64,000 bases of DNA from Luidia sarsii (Eukaryota > Echinodermata > Asteroidea > Paxillosida > Luidiidae): assembly GCA_949987565.1 (NCBI GenBank), contig OX465111.1, forward strand, positions 18,934,788-18,998,787, given 5' to 3'. The position numbers were made by a program, and so were the translations under genes. The notes under the pieces were generated by a model that saw nothing but the letters and a program-made list of their open reading frames with translations, made no database searches and was not told the DNA's origin. Below, in pieces: positions 11,101 to 19,439 of this stretch (position 1 is the stretch's first letter; every line of letters begins with the position of its first letter).

Positions 11101-14100
11101 ATAATAAAATTTGTGGTCCTGCGAGTATCCAAACATCAAGCCCTTCTGATTTTTTGCATTTTTGCATTTTTGCATTTTGGTAAAGCAAGCAGTTTTTACC
11201 ATTTTTGCATCTTACTCTAAATTGACTAAGGCTATTATTTCATTTCCTCCAGGCAAGATCTTACTCAGCTGATTCTTTACAATCTGACCCTAATGCATCG
11301 CAAGAAATACTACGAATTTGAGGAGGAGATTATTCCCTATCTGACAGAGCAGTGGTACAATCTCCAAGTATCTCACGTGAGTCTTCCTTCACTCCCCCGT
11401 GTGACCTTTTACCCTAATGATCGTAATGAAAGAGTAATGGTGTGTCCAATTCCGTTGGCTATGACTTCAGTTTACTCATGAGTCTATGCAAGCCACTAGC
11501 TAGTGACTACGGCAAACTCAATATATTTGTTCGGCTATGGCTTGATTTTACACATGAGTCTTTGGAAGCCACTGGCGAATGGCTTCAGGCAATTTCTGTG
11601 CATTTTATCTGTATTCAGTTCTTTCCAAATGCATTGGCTATGGCTTCAGCTTACTCATGAGTCTATGGAAGCCGCTACCTAGCGACTATGGCAAACCAAG
11701 TAGATGTATATGTTTGGCTATGGCTTTAGTTTACACATGAGTGTATGGAAAGCCAATGGCTAATTGCTACAGACTATCCCTGCGTCTTTTTTTTTATCTT
11801 GGGTGGATGTCACAAAGCCTTATGGTACATCGTAAAGTAAAACCCTTTGTAAGTTCTGATATTTTGTATGGTTCCTGTGCATTGCTCATCGTCTTGCGAT
11901 TGATCGTAAGTTACAATGAGTTTGACAAAATTGACCACTGTGCTCAATAATTTTGGCCAGCGGAAAATTTTGTAGATGAAATCCCTTGTTGCCCCCAATG
12001 GAGCCTTGTTCAGTTGTTAGAGCACGAAGACTGCTCTAATCAAAGATTTCAAACTATAATTACGGCCAGTGTAAGATTTTGTAGATGAAATCCCTTGTCC
12101 CCCCCCCCCCCCCCAATTGCTTGACACAACTTGAATCAAAGATTTCAAACGATCTGTTCCTTTGATACAGCTGGGTGCCACAACCAGATCTGAAAAGCAG
12201 GACAGACTACTGGAGGCATTGCAAAGCTCCAAAGCAAGGTGAGTACACGACTGAGTTCCTCATTCCTATTCCTCATAGTTACCCAACCGACCCTATTTCT
12301 AGCCTGCGACCCTAAAAATGTTATCGGGAAACAATGATCTTAAAATTTAGTGGGCCTGACGTTTCGATCCTAGCAGGACCTTTTTTCAAAGGCAGAGCAG
12401 GACCTTTCTCTGCCTTTGAGAAAGGTCCTGCTAGGATCGAAACGTCAGGCCCACTAAATTTTAAGATTTACATTTTGGTAATTCTAGTCAGTAAGCAGTT
12501 TGCAACATTTTTGTATATCACCTTGGGAAACAATGATGATAAAAATTCAATGTGTAAAAATACAAAAAATTATCATATTATAAGGCTTGACCACATGCAG
12601 AAAAAATTGGTAAAAAAAATCCCTACCTACCTACCCTATTTTAAAATGCCATGTAATCGGAAGCAGAACTATTTTTTGGGGGCCTTATTTTTGTTTGTCT
12701 TACATAGCTGCCAACCATTCGTATTTTGGAGAAAGAATATTGAATAGATATCAAATTGAAATTGAACTTAAGCACTTTTCTTGCCCCTATTACACAAAAT
12801 CTTAGACATCCAAGCCTTCGCATATGATTGGGAAAGGTCCATTGCACTGTTGCTTAAATTCTGGATTTTCTTGTGTGTTTTGAACAAGGTTTGCCTGTCA
12901 AAGAATCTATCAAATTGTTGCAGATGATTTTAATCATGGTTTTCAAGATTTTATTCACAATGAAAGTGGTCTTGAAAATGCACCGTTGCTTAAATTCTTG
13001 ATTTTCTCGTGTGTTTCGAACAAGGTTTGCTTGCGGCAAAGAGGTGAAGAAGAAGCAGAATATCTGGGGACTGCGGATCAGGAAGCCGCCCATTCCTCCC
13101 GACATTATCCTGCCAGCCATCGGTCAGATCACCGACGAGGTCATGAATGACCTCAAGATGACCGGACGCAAGATCGTGACCTTTGTGCCAGTAGAAAGGT
13201 AGGTTGTTTGGTTGTGGTTTTTTTTTTACCTCACAAGGTTCTCTTTTCAAACAAATATGAGAAAGTGGAAAATGACTTGGCCATTTTTCATAATTAACCA
13301 CTTCGCACCGGGTTTATACAGTTTGCGATGAAGAAAGTGGGTGGAATTCCACTGCTTGACCGACGACTGTTAGGCTGTGTGACACAATATCTCCCGTGGC
13401 AGCACGCTATCCCTCCACCATCCACAGTAAAGGTCCCACAATAGCAAAGGCCTTTGCCTTTGAGAAAGGTCCTGCTAGGATCAAAACATCAGGCCCTCTA
13501 ATTTTTGAGAAATAGAAAGCAGTTCATCTGAATGCCAGTGGTCTCCGCTCATCTGACCAATCATTTCTGCAGTAACTCACCCGTCCCCCTGAAACCGGCC
13601 AAGAGGAAACGGAAGAACACGGCCGAGACGCCGGAGGAGCTGGAGAGGAGGAGCCTGAATGCAAGGAAGATGTTTGACCGGGCCGTCAAAGAGGTGAGAG
13701 AACTCAGAGACCAGCGGAGGAATCGTTGTGCTTGGAGTTTGCGGATGACAAAACCACTGACCAATCTTGTCTTTGGTCGATTGGTTGGGTTGATTCAATG
13801 AGGGTTTGCCCTGCTCGACGTGATAAGCACTGAATGCCCAGTGCTTCGCCCGATGCCCGATGAAAAAAATTCAGGCAGCTTAGGTGGGACCATGTTATCA
13901 TGTTATCAACCATCATTTTATATCTGTGGTTGAGAGGACAATGTACAATTTGCTAGACAGAAAAAAAAATCACTTTAAAAAAAAACTAAATTAGGGGTGG
14001 GTGGGATGAAAAGAAAAATTCAAAATTTGAAAACAATGACAATTTTTGTTGACTTTAGTTTTGGTTGACTAATTCTAATCTCCAGGGAATGAACAGTAGG

Positions 14101-15381
14101 CCTTCGTTCAGTTTCAACCAATGAATGCCCAGAGCTTTGACAAATGTCCCGTGAAAATATTTCAGGCAGCTCAGGCGGGATCATGTATCAGACATCATGT
14201 TATATCTGGGGTTGAGTTGACTTTAGTTTTGGTTGACTGATTCTAATCTCCAGGGAATGAACAGTAGGCCTTCGTTCAGTTTCAACCAATGAATGCCCAG
14301 AGCTTTGACCAATGTCCCATGAAAATATTTCAGGCAGCTCAGGCGGGATCATGTATCAGACATCATGTTATATCTGGGGTTGAGTTGACTTTAGTTTTGG
14401 TTGACTGATTCTAATCTCCAGGGAATGAACAGTAGGCCTTCCTTCAGTGTCAACCAATGAATGCCTAGTGCTTTGCTCAATGCCCCATGAAAAACATTTC
14501 AGGCAGCTCAGGCGGGACCATGTTATCAGACTTCATTTTATATTTGGGGTTGAGTTGACTTAAGTTTTGGTTGACTAATTCTAATCTCCAGGGAATGAAC
14601 AGTAGGCCTTCGTTCAGTGTCAACCAATGAATGCCCAGTGAATGTCCGGTGCTTTGCCCGATGCACGATTAAAACAATTCAGGCAGCTGAGGTGGGATCA
14701 TGCATCATGTTTTATCTGTGGTTTTGTTGACTCAAGTTTTGGTTGACTGATTCTAATCTCCAGGGAATGCACAGCAGGCCTTCGTTCAGTCTCAACCAAT
14801 CCTACAAGGGCTACACGGGCGGGGGGTCGTCCCTCTCCGACCTGACCCCGGTGGCCGAAGGCCAGTCTGTCCTCGACACCATCCGGCCTTTTGAGGCGGT
14901 CTACGCGGGCAGCATGGGGGTTCCCGTGCCCATCAGCTTCAGCCAGCACTCCTCCGTCTCTTCGGGCGACACCAACTCCAATCACTCGCTGACGGCCGGA
15001 CTACTGACGGCAGGCGGCGGCGGCGGCGGCGACACAGGCCCCACCGAAAGAAGACTGAAAAGACACCGGAAAGACGGGAGCTGGAAACGGAAGAGGAAAC
15101 TGGAGGCCGCGGCCGCCGCCGCCGCTGCCCAGAGCCCTGCCAAGCCGTCGGCCAAGGCGGCAAACACTGCCGGGGGGGACGCCGCCGCCGCCTCTTCGGC
15201 GGGCTCCCCCGCACGGCTGAACGGAGCCGTCTCGTTGTCGGAGATCGTCCGGACCATGTCCAACCACTACGGCGCCGAGGGACGCCTGGCCTGCGGAGAG
15301 AACTACCAGCTTCTTGCCAAGAGGACCACGCCGGAGGGGAAGATCCAGTACCTCATACAGTGGGAGGGAGTGACCCCTTAA
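1766..15381 (+). CDS. Pcl: Polycomb-like protein (PHF1/MTF2/PHF19 family), complete 15-exon gene
   Basis: PCL proteins are accessory subunits of the nuclear PRC2 complex and help place H3K27 methylation. Joining exons 1766-2176, 3658-3739, 4740-4835, 5654-5757, 6816-6846, 7105-7145, 7950-8026, 9211-9263, 9848-9890, 10672-10740, 11253-11376, 12171-12238, 13025-13198, 13573-13693 and 14764-15381 gives 2112 nt, 703 residues, with all phases compatible and AG/GT at every junction. Order: basic low-complexity N-terminus; Tudor (about 113-164) with the aromatic cage W, Y, F and W needed for H3K36me3; PHD1 (about 174-226); PHD2 (about 272-330); winged-helix extended homology region (about 336-460) with the lysine-rich loop GKEVKKKQ that in vertebrate family members contacts CpG DNA; a C-terminal end [11 protein letters not shown] like the Mtf2 chromo-like end. 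The start at 1766 resembles the family N-terminus; an in-frame ATG at 1676 is possible. Vertebrate members are about 570-600 residues, fly Pcl about 1040. Confidence 0.95.
2280..2610. repeat. Repeated GGGCTAGTAAAA-type segment
   Basis: Several direct and inverted copies of TTTTACTAGCCCG and GCCGGGCTAG. Nothing coding. Confidence 0.5.
2985..3260 (-). mobile_element. tRNA-derived SINE, family 1
   Basis: On the minus strand an acceptor-like stem (AGCTCGG...CCGAGCT), an A-box-like GGTCAAGTGGTTA and a B box GGTTCGAATCC, then a non-tRNA body shared by other copies. It has family-specific flanks, so it is a SINE and not a tRNA gene. Confidence 0.85.
3285..3415. repeat. CATCGTAAGT foldback repeat, copy 1
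   Basis: CTCATTGTAACTTACGATGA to GCATCGTAAGTTGAGTTACG; several internal palindromes. Confidence 0.7.
3658..3739 (+). CDS. Pcl: Pcl exon 2: second half of the Tudor domain
   Basis: Acceptor CTTTCAG at 3651-3657, donor GTGAGA at 3740, phase 0 in and 1 out. It encodes [20 protein letters not shown], which supplies the last two aromatic cage residues of the Tudor domain (F and W). Confidence 0.92.
4064..4385 (+). repeat. AGGATT minisatellite cluster 1
   Basis: Irregular repeats of GTAGGATTGTGTAGGATTTG with GGGCATAAGGCGGTTTGG. Related to cluster 2 at the other end of the window. Confidence 0.8.
4476..4675. mobile_element. 200-bp element with telomere-like terminal inverted repeats
   Basis: Perfect 11-bp ends TTAACCCTAAC and GTTAGGGTTAA. 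The inside has several CCACA/TGTGG motifs (CATACCACAGGACACCACAA). Confidence 0.85.
4740..4835 (+). CDS. Pcl: Pcl exon 3: first zinc-binding half of PHD finger 1
   Basis: Acceptor TATCAG, donor GTGAGC at 4836, phase 1 in and out. It encodes CCVCEGD...[10 protein letters not shown], the Cys pairs of the first PHD finger. Confidence 0.93.
5055..5135 (-). mobile_element. Minimal hammerhead-like element with target-site duplication
   Basis: A 55-bp core unit (5068-5122) lies between two identical 13-bp copies of GAAAGACTTTTCA (5055-5067 and 5123-5135). Confidence 0.88.
5330..5612 (+). mobile_element. tRNA-derived SINE, family 1
   Basis: GGTCGGTGGTCAAGTGGTCG and GGGTTGGAATCCCGCCCGAG; body GCAAAGCACTGAGCACTCGG and ATCACGTCGAGCAGGGCAA. 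Confidence 0.85.
5654..5757 (+). CDS. Pcl: Pcl exon 4: second half of PHD finger 1
   Basis: Acceptor CTTTCTAG, donor GTTAAT at 5758, phase 1 in and 0 out. It encodes YHQLCHQP...WHCRQCVF, the His-Cys and final Cys pair of PHD1. Confidence 0.93.
5828..5950 (-). mobile_element. tRNA-derived SINE, family 2
   Basis: Minus strand: A-box-like CTCAGATGGAAGAGCGCTGG and B-box GGTCTCGGGTTCAAGTCCCG, then AAAGTTTTCTTTGCCA. Confidence 0.8.
5951..6340 (-). repeat. Tandem array of the SINE family 2 head
   Basis: About six units of roughly 73-78 bp containing CTCTTCCATCTGAGCTATCC and AGCCCTTAGATGGTGGCCTT. Each is the A-box end of the SINE plus its leader; the B box is absent. Confidence 0.85.
6589..6742. 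mobile_element. Hammerhead-like short repeat, inverted pair
   Basis: Two head-to-head cores with a variant stem (CCTGGCAGG) and GATTGAATCGTC in place of GATCGAAACGTC, plus the tail TGTTGCAAACTGCTTACTGA. Confidence 0.8.
6816..6846 (+). CDS. Pcl: Pcl exon 5: linker microexon
   Basis: A 31-nt exon with acceptor TTTCAAAG and donor GTAAAT. It encodes [10 protein letters not shown], matching the family linker GGALKKGP between the two PHD fingers. Phase 0 in and 1 out. Confidence 0.88.
7105..7145 (+). CDS. Pcl: Pcl exon 6: linker microexon
   Basis: A 41-nt exon with acceptor TTTGCAG and donor GTAAGT. It encodes [13 protein letters not shown], matching the MTF2 linker that ends LPY. Phase 1 in and 0 out. 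Confidence 0.88.
7510..7650 (+). mobile_element. Penelope-like fragment, decayed
   Basis: CGAAATATTGAGTAACTGGC then TCTTTTCAGAACCGTACATC, matching the downstream part of the copies at 20.7 and 62.4 kb without an intact core. Confidence 0.45.
7680..7815. repeat. CATCGTAAGT foldback repeat, copy 2
   Basis: CCAAACTCATTGCAACTTGC, GCGATGCACCGAAACCATAC and GGGTTATCCATCGTAAGTC. Confidence 0.75.
7950..8026 (+). CDS. Pcl: Pcl exon 7: start of PHD finger 2
   Basis: Acceptor CCTCACAG, donor GTAAGT at 8027. It encodes [29 protein letters not shown] is a hallmark of the second PHD finger in this family. Phase 0 in and 2 out. Confidence 0.92.
8147..8452. mobile_element. Inverted-repeat element with TTTCACACTA ends
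   Basis: AAGGGCTTTCACACTA at the left and TAGTGTGAAAAGTGCTTT at the right. Inside are several CCCCGGGGATT palindromes. Confidence 0.8.
8583..8992 (+). repeat. 21-bp tandem repeat with GATATC
   Basis: About 19 units of TTTTCAATGATATCAACTAC plus C. Being a multiple of three it is open on both strands. In Pcl intron 7. Confidence 0.96.
9211..9263 (+). CDS. Pcl: Pcl exon 8: PHD finger 2, middle
   Basis: Acceptor TCTATCAG, donor GTACGT at 9264. It encodes [18 protein letters not shown]. Phase 2 in and 1 out. Confidence 0.92.
9315..9520 (-). mobile_element. tRNA-derived SINE, family 1
   Basis: GGCAGGATTCGAACCCACGA then CTCCTGCTTTCTAGTG; part of the body is deleted. Confidence 0.8.
9620..9672 (-). 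mobile_element. Hammerhead-like short repeat, single core
   Basis: AAATTTAGTGGGCCTGATGT then TTTGATCCTAGCAGGACC; truncated at TTTCTT. Confidence 0.75.
9848..9890 (+). CDS. Pcl: Pcl exon 9: PHD finger 2
   Basis: Acceptor CTTTTCAG, donor GTGAGT at 9891. It encodes [14 protein letters not shown], matching MTF2 CVQCLQKPMLFGDR. Phase 1 in and 2 out. Confidence 0.9.
10091..10547. mobile_element. Inverted-repeat element (MITE), TTAAAGGCCC family
   Basis: Ends TTAAAGGCCCTATACAACAT and TGTTGTATAGGGCCTTTAA are inverted repeats. 457 bp, no coding capacity. In Pcl intron 9. Confidence 0.88.
10672..10740 (+). CDS. Pcl: Pcl exon 10: end of PHD finger 2
   Basis: Acceptor CTGTGCAG, donor GTAAAC at 10741. 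It encodes [20 protein letters not shown], nearly the MTF2 sequence. Phase 2 in and out. Confidence 0.92.
11253..11376 (+). CDS. Pcl: Pcl exon 11: winged-helix (extended homology) part 1
   Basis: Acceptor CCTCCAG, donor GTGAGT at 11377. It encodes [20 protein letters not shown] followed by EEEIIPYL, matching the family segment LYNLSVIHKKKYFD. Phase 2 in and 0 out. Confidence 0.91.
11440..11765 (+). repeat. Degenerate tandem repeat in Pcl intron 11
   Basis: Three to four copies of GGCTATGGCTTCAGTTTACT with CATGAGTCTATGGAAGCC. Confidence 0.8.
11805..11942. repeat. CATCGTAAGT foldback repeat, copy 3 (opposite orientation)
   Basis: TGTGCATTGCTCATCGTCTT and GATCGTAAGTTACAATGAGT. Confidence 0.65.
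11950..12165 (+). repeat. Duplicate segment near Pcl exon 12
   Basis: Two copies, about 107 bp apart, of ATTTTGTAGATGAAATCCCT, and AATCAAAGATTTCAAAC also occurs twice. A C16 run lies in the second. Confidence 0.75.
12171..12238 (+). CDS. Pcl: Pcl exon 12: winged-helix part 2
   Basis: Acceptor GATACAG, donor GTGAGT at 12239. It encodes [16 protein letters not shown], the equivalent of MTF2 SERYEHVLEALNDYK. Phase 0 in and 2 out. Confidence 0.88.
12326..12537. mobile_element. Hammerhead-like element, inverted pair with target-site duplication
   Basis: Element 12339-12524 between two copies of GGGAAACAATGAT (12326-12338 and 12525-12537). Two head-to-head cores and the tail ending GTATATCACCTT. 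It lies in Pcl intron 12. Confidence 0.9.
12849..12905 (+). repeat. Decoy copy of the Pcl exon 13 acceptor
   Basis: Matches the sequence around the real acceptor at 13024 (TTGCTTAAATTCT...GAACAAG then GTTTGC), 136 bp upstream. The copy diverges about 7 nt into the exon. Confidence 0.8.
13025..13198 (+). CDS. Pcl: Pcl exon 13: winged-helix DNA-contact loop
   Basis: Acceptor CGAACAAG, donor GTAGGT at 13199. It encodes [20 protein letters not shown] followed by PPIPPD. The lysine-rich loop is the CpG DNA contact in vertebrate family members. Phase 2 in and out. Confidence 0.92.
13450..13510 (+). mobile_element. Hammerhead-like short repeat, single core
   Basis: CTTTGAGAAAGGTCCTGCTA then GGATCAAAACATCAGGCCC, in Pcl intron 13. 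Confidence 0.75.
13573..13693 (+). CDS. Pcl: Pcl exon 14: basic linker
   Basis: Acceptor TTCTGCAG, donor GTGAGA at 13694, phase 2 in and 0 out. It encodes a lysine-rich segment ([19 protein letters not shown]) that could serve as a nuclear localisation signal. Confidence 0.88.
13798..13935 (-). mobile_element. SINE family 1, fragment
   Basis: GGGTTTGCCCTGCTCGACGT...GATGCCCGATGAAAAAAATT; the tRNA part is lost. It feeds into the decoy array that follows. Confidence 0.7.
14050..14763 (+). repeat. Tandem array of four decoy copies of the Pcl exon 15 acceptor plus SINE fragments
   Basis: Units of about 158-172 bp. Each has the intron end (TTGGTTGACT...CTAATCTCCAG), the first 38 nt of exon 15, and a fragment of the tRNA-derived SINE. 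Exon-like starts are at 14096, 14254, 14422 and 14592; the real one is 14764. In the decoys the exon frame reads [12 protein letters not shown] (or a close variant) then TGA. Confidence 0.9.
14764..15381 (+). CDS. Pcl: Pcl exon 15 (terminal): low-complexity tail and Mtf2-type C-terminal domain
   Basis: Acceptor ATCTCCAG at 14756-14763, stop TAA at 15379-15381. Ser-rich and Gly/Ala-rich in the middle with runs of Gly and Ala and a basic cluster ([17 protein letters not shown]), then [14 protein letters not shown] and [14 protein letters not shown]. The last part resembles the chromo-like C-terminus of MTF2, which ends QYLVEWEG plus a few residues. Four decayed copies of this exon's acceptor and first 38 nt lie just upstream. 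Confidence 0.92.
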   Translation, partial: GMHSRPSFSLNQSYKGYTGGGSSLSDLTPVAEGQSVLDTIRPFEAVYAGSMGVPVPISFSQHSSVSSGDTNSNHSLTAGLLTAGGGGGGDTGPTERRLKRHRKDGSWKRKRKLEAAAAAAAAQSPAKPSAKAANTAGGDAAAASSAGSPARLNGAVSLSEIVRTMSNHYGAEGRLACGENYQLLAKRTTPEGKIQYLIQWEGVTP

Positions 15382-15828
15382 TGGTTCCCCCCCCCCCGCT
15401 GTCGTCAAAAAGACTTATTTATGCAATTACGCCAAGGGCGCTAACTATACTGCGGCAACCTTGGACTTTCATCAGATTTCCTCTGACGGTTCTTCTTCGT
15501 ACAATTAAGAAAGACTGCTTTTTTTTTGTATGAGCCTCTGTATTTCATCATTTTCGATATTCAGGATTTTCACTCTTTGCTCTCGACAACCCGCCCCCCT
15601 CCTTTTGAAACCTGTACTTAAGGAATCTGATATTCGAATCCAAACATCTGTTCATAAAAAGAGGGCCTAGATGTGGTATTTCAAGGCTTCTCGACCCTTT
15701 ATGTTCCCTGGCATTCCAGTAGGAATCTTTCCCACTATTTTGCACAAGATGGATGAATTGTTGACCTAATGTGAGGCCTTTAGGTCAATAAGTTGATTAT
15801 AGATAAGCATTGTGATAGATTGATTGAT

Positions 15829-15890
15829 TGACGTGCTCGGTAGATGGAATAACAAACTTTTCTACCTTGGAACTGTTTCGAAGGTCAGTC
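15829..15890 (+). pseudogene. Copy of the 3' end of the Pcl Tudor exon with its donor
   Basis: Reads [18 protein letters not shown] then GTCAGTC, nearly identical to the end of exon 1 and its splice donor. A TGA lies upstream in frame. Sequence beyond the donor also resembles Pcl intron 1, so this is a decayed local duplicate about 450 bp downstream of the gene. Confidence 0.8.
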
Positions 15891-15914
15891 TAGACAAATC
15901 CGTCTCACACTCAT

Positions 15915-16040
15915 CTTGCAAGATGCTTGACTGTACCAAACTCGTGGTAACTTACATCCAATTGCAAGATGATGGGTGATGCACAGAAACCATGCGGACT
16001 CTTGCAAGATGCGATGGGTTATCAGTCGTAAGTAGAGTAA
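15915..16040. repeat. CATCGTAAGT foldback repeat, copy 4
   Basis: CCAAACTCGTGGTAACTTAC, GATGCACAGAAACCATGCGG and GGGTTATCAGTCGTAAGTAG. It lies just before the 41-bp satellite, which contains TTATCCATCGT. Confidence 0.65.
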
Positions 16041-16289
16041 AGACACATCTTAAGGCTTCGCTTCTTAAGGCAAGTGATACAACAGTATTAAGCTCAACAC
16101 CATTGAGATTTCTGAAAAGTACGCTACCCATTCGGACCTAGTCCAGCCTAATTGTTTATGGGCTCCCTGCTTCTTTTTCTTGTTGTTACTGCAATACCCA
16201 GAGACCCAAACTTGTGTTGATTTCACCCAGCTCATCTCAACCACAACCAATCATTCTTCAATCGGCAATGCACTAAATCTATACACGCT

Positions 16290-18250
16290 ATCACTACTAC
16301 GATTGCTTATCCATCATTGGTTGAGACACTGTCACGACTACGATTGCTTATCCATCGTTGATTGAGGCACTGTCACGACTACGATTGCTTATCCATCGTT
16401 GATTGAGACACTGTCATGACTACGATTGCTTATCCATCGTTGGTTGAGACACTGTCACGACTACGATTGCTTATCCATCGTTGATTGAGACTCTGTCATG
16501 ACTACGATTGCTTATCCATCGTTGGTTGAGACACTGTCATGACTACGATTGCTTATCTATCGTTGGTTGTGACACTGTCATGACTACGATTGCTTATCCA
16601 TCGTTGGTTGAGACACTGTCATGACTACGATTGCTTATCCATCGTTGGTTGAGACACTCATGAGTACGATTGCTTATCCATCGTTGGTTGAGACACTGTC
16701 ATGACTACGATTGCTTATCCATCGTTGGTTGAGACACTGTCAGGACTACGATTGCTTATCCATCGTTGGTTGAGACACTGTCATGAGTACGATTGCTTAT
16801 CCATCGTTGATTGAGACACTGTCATGACTATGATTGCTTATCCATCGTTGATTGAGACACTGTCATGACTACGATTGCTTATCCATCGTTGGTTGAGACA
16901 CTGTCATGACTACGATTGCTTATCTATCGTTGGTTGAGACACTGTCACGACTACGATTGCTTATCCATCGTTGGTTGAGACACTGTCATGACTACGATTG
17001 CTTATCCATCGTTGATTGAAACACTGTCATGACTACGATTGCTTATCCATCGTTGGTTGAGACACTGTCACGACTACGATTGCTTATCCATCGTTGATTG
17101 AGACTCTGTCATGACTACGATTGCTTATCCATCGTTGGTTGAGACACTGTCATGACTACGATTGCTTATCTATCGTTGGTTGTGACACTGTCATGACTAC
17201 GATTGCTTATCCATCGTTGGTTGAGACACTGTCATGACTACGATTGCTTATCCATCGTTGGTTGAGACACTCATGAGTACGATTGCTTATCCATCGTTGG
17301 TTGAGACACTGTCATGACTACGATTGCTTATCCATCGTTGGTTGAGACACTGTCATGAGTACGATTGCTTATCCATCGTTGATTGAGACACTGTCATGAC
17401 TATGATTGCTTATCCATCGTTGATTGAGACACTGTCATGACTACGATTGCTTATCCATCGTTGGTTGAGACACTGTCATGACTACGATTGCTTATCTATC
17501 GTTGGTTGAGACACTGTCACGACTACGATTGCTTATCCATCGTTGGTTGAGACACTGTCATGACTACGATTGCTTATCCATCGTTGATTGAAACACTGTC
17601 ATGACTACGATTGCTTATCCATCGTTGGTTGAGACACTGTCATGACTACGATTGCTTATCCATCGTTGGTTGAGACACTGTCACGTCTACGATTGCTTAT
17701 CCATCGTTGGTTGAGACACTGTCACGTCTACGATTGCTTATCCATCGTTGGTTGAGACACTGTCACGTCTACGATTGCTTATCCATCGTTGGTTGAGACA
17801 CTGTCACGACTACGATTGCTTATCCATCGTTGATTGTGACACTGTCATGACTACGATTGCTTATCCATCGTTGGTTGAGACACTGTCAAGACTACGATTG
17901 CTTATCCATCGTTGGTTGAGACACTGTCACGACTACGATTGCTTATCAATCGTTGGTTGAGACACTGTCATGACTACGATTGCTTATCCATCGTTTGTTG
18001 AGACACTGTCATGACTACGATTGCTTATCCATCGTTGGTTGAGACACTGTCATGACTACGATTGCTTATCCATCGTTGGTTGAGACACTGTCAAGACTAC
18101 GATTTCTTATCCATCGTTGATTGAGACACTGTCATGACTACGATTGATTATCCATCCTTGGTTGAGACACTGTCATGACTACGATTGCTGATCCATCGTT
18201 GATTGAAACACTGTCACGACTACGATTGCTTATCCATCGTTGGTTGAATT
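16290..18250 (+). repeat. 41-bp satellite, about 48 units, with higher-order structure
   Basis: Unit GACTACGATTGCTTATCCAT plus CGTTGGTTGAGACACTGTCAT. A 613-bp block of 15 units with shared variants (GAGACTCTG; GAGACACTCATGAG lacking 2 nt) occurs twice, the markers lying at 16487 and 17100. Confidence 0.97.
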
Positions 18251-18404
18251 ACGATGGACTCTAAAGCTTTTTGAAATACATCCTTGATCTGATTGCAATC
18301 ATGTTTTCAGACATCTGCAATCTCTAGAAGCAAAAAGCAATGATAATTCTTCTAATAAAAAGCTTCTGACTCAAGATGTAACCTAAAGTTTGCGTAGAGG
18401 ACAA

Positions 18405-18492
18405 TGCAATTCAAGGGGTTTGCCCTTCAAGACGCGATAAGTGCTCAGTGCTTTGCCCGATTGCCTGCTGAACAAAAACGATTCAGCCTTTA
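18405..18492 (-). mobile_element. SINE family 1, fragment
   Basis: GGGGTTTGCCCTTCAAGACG then GTGCTCAGTGCTTTGCCCGA. Confidence 0.6.
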
Positions 18493-18980
18493 TTTTGAGA
18501 AAAATGAAATGATACAATCTCAGATCCTTTGGCCCGAGAAATCTGTTTCATGAATATGTATATTTGTTGCCACGCTGGGGAGTGGTGGGGAGGTATTCAT
18601 TACTCATAACATTTAAATTCATTGCTAATATGCTAAGACGTTCTTGGAGGATGTATGATAATTAGATGGTGTTTTGTTCCTGTTACTTTCTTCTCAAGTT
18701 GCAGTTGATGGAGTAGATTTGTCTCCCATTATTCTGGAATGAATGTCGTAAAAATTGTGATTTGTTTTTTACTGGTCAACTTCCGGGGGAAAATATCAGC
18801 AGTTTTATTGTTATTTTTTTGTTAAATATAAATTCTCAGCATTACATCCATGGAAATTGTACGTTTTTATGAATGTGTTTTAGAAATACGTGTAGTTTGA
18901 ATTAATCCTTCTTAGTTGTTGAAAGTGAACCCTGTTGTCTATGCCACGACCCAGGCCTATATACACGTTTCCTGGTTTTC

Positions 18981-19340
18981 TTAAAGGCCCAATACAACAT
19001 TGGGAAGATCGGAAAACATTGATGTGCACAGATTTCCTTGTAATTTACACAGTTGGTAGATGGTCATGATAGAATCCTCAAGTTGAAATCTTACGGTCTG
19101 GGATGCTGTACTTAACTAGAAATCTTCACTCAAACATCGACAAATAGTTTTATTACTTGCAAGTAATAACATATTTCTTACACTACAGAATGGTGCAAAA
19201 ACCTTGACCTTTTTTACCTTTTTCTACTTTCTCAGATCACCATTTGAGCTAAAACCTTCACTTTTTTTGGATGTTTAATGGTTTAACACAAAAACTGTGG
19301 CAATCTTTTGACCTTTACCAATGTTGTATAGGGCCTTTAA
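18981..19340. mobile_element. MITE, TTAAAGGCCC family
   Basis: TTAAAGGCCCAATACAACAT to TGTTGTATAGGGCCTTTAA; shorter than the 10-kb copy but alignable throughout. Confidence 0.88.
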
Positions 19341-19439
19341 GCACTTAAGACACTTGGAAGGGTGCTTTGCGGTTGCACCACCATGGTTTCTTACTTTTCT
19401 TATAAAAGGTTCTCATTTTTCAAGGTATTAAGTCCAGAA

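Noticed and set aside
16290..18250. CRISPR array
   Set aside because: Units are contiguous and 41 bp long without unique spacers, and the DNA is animal.
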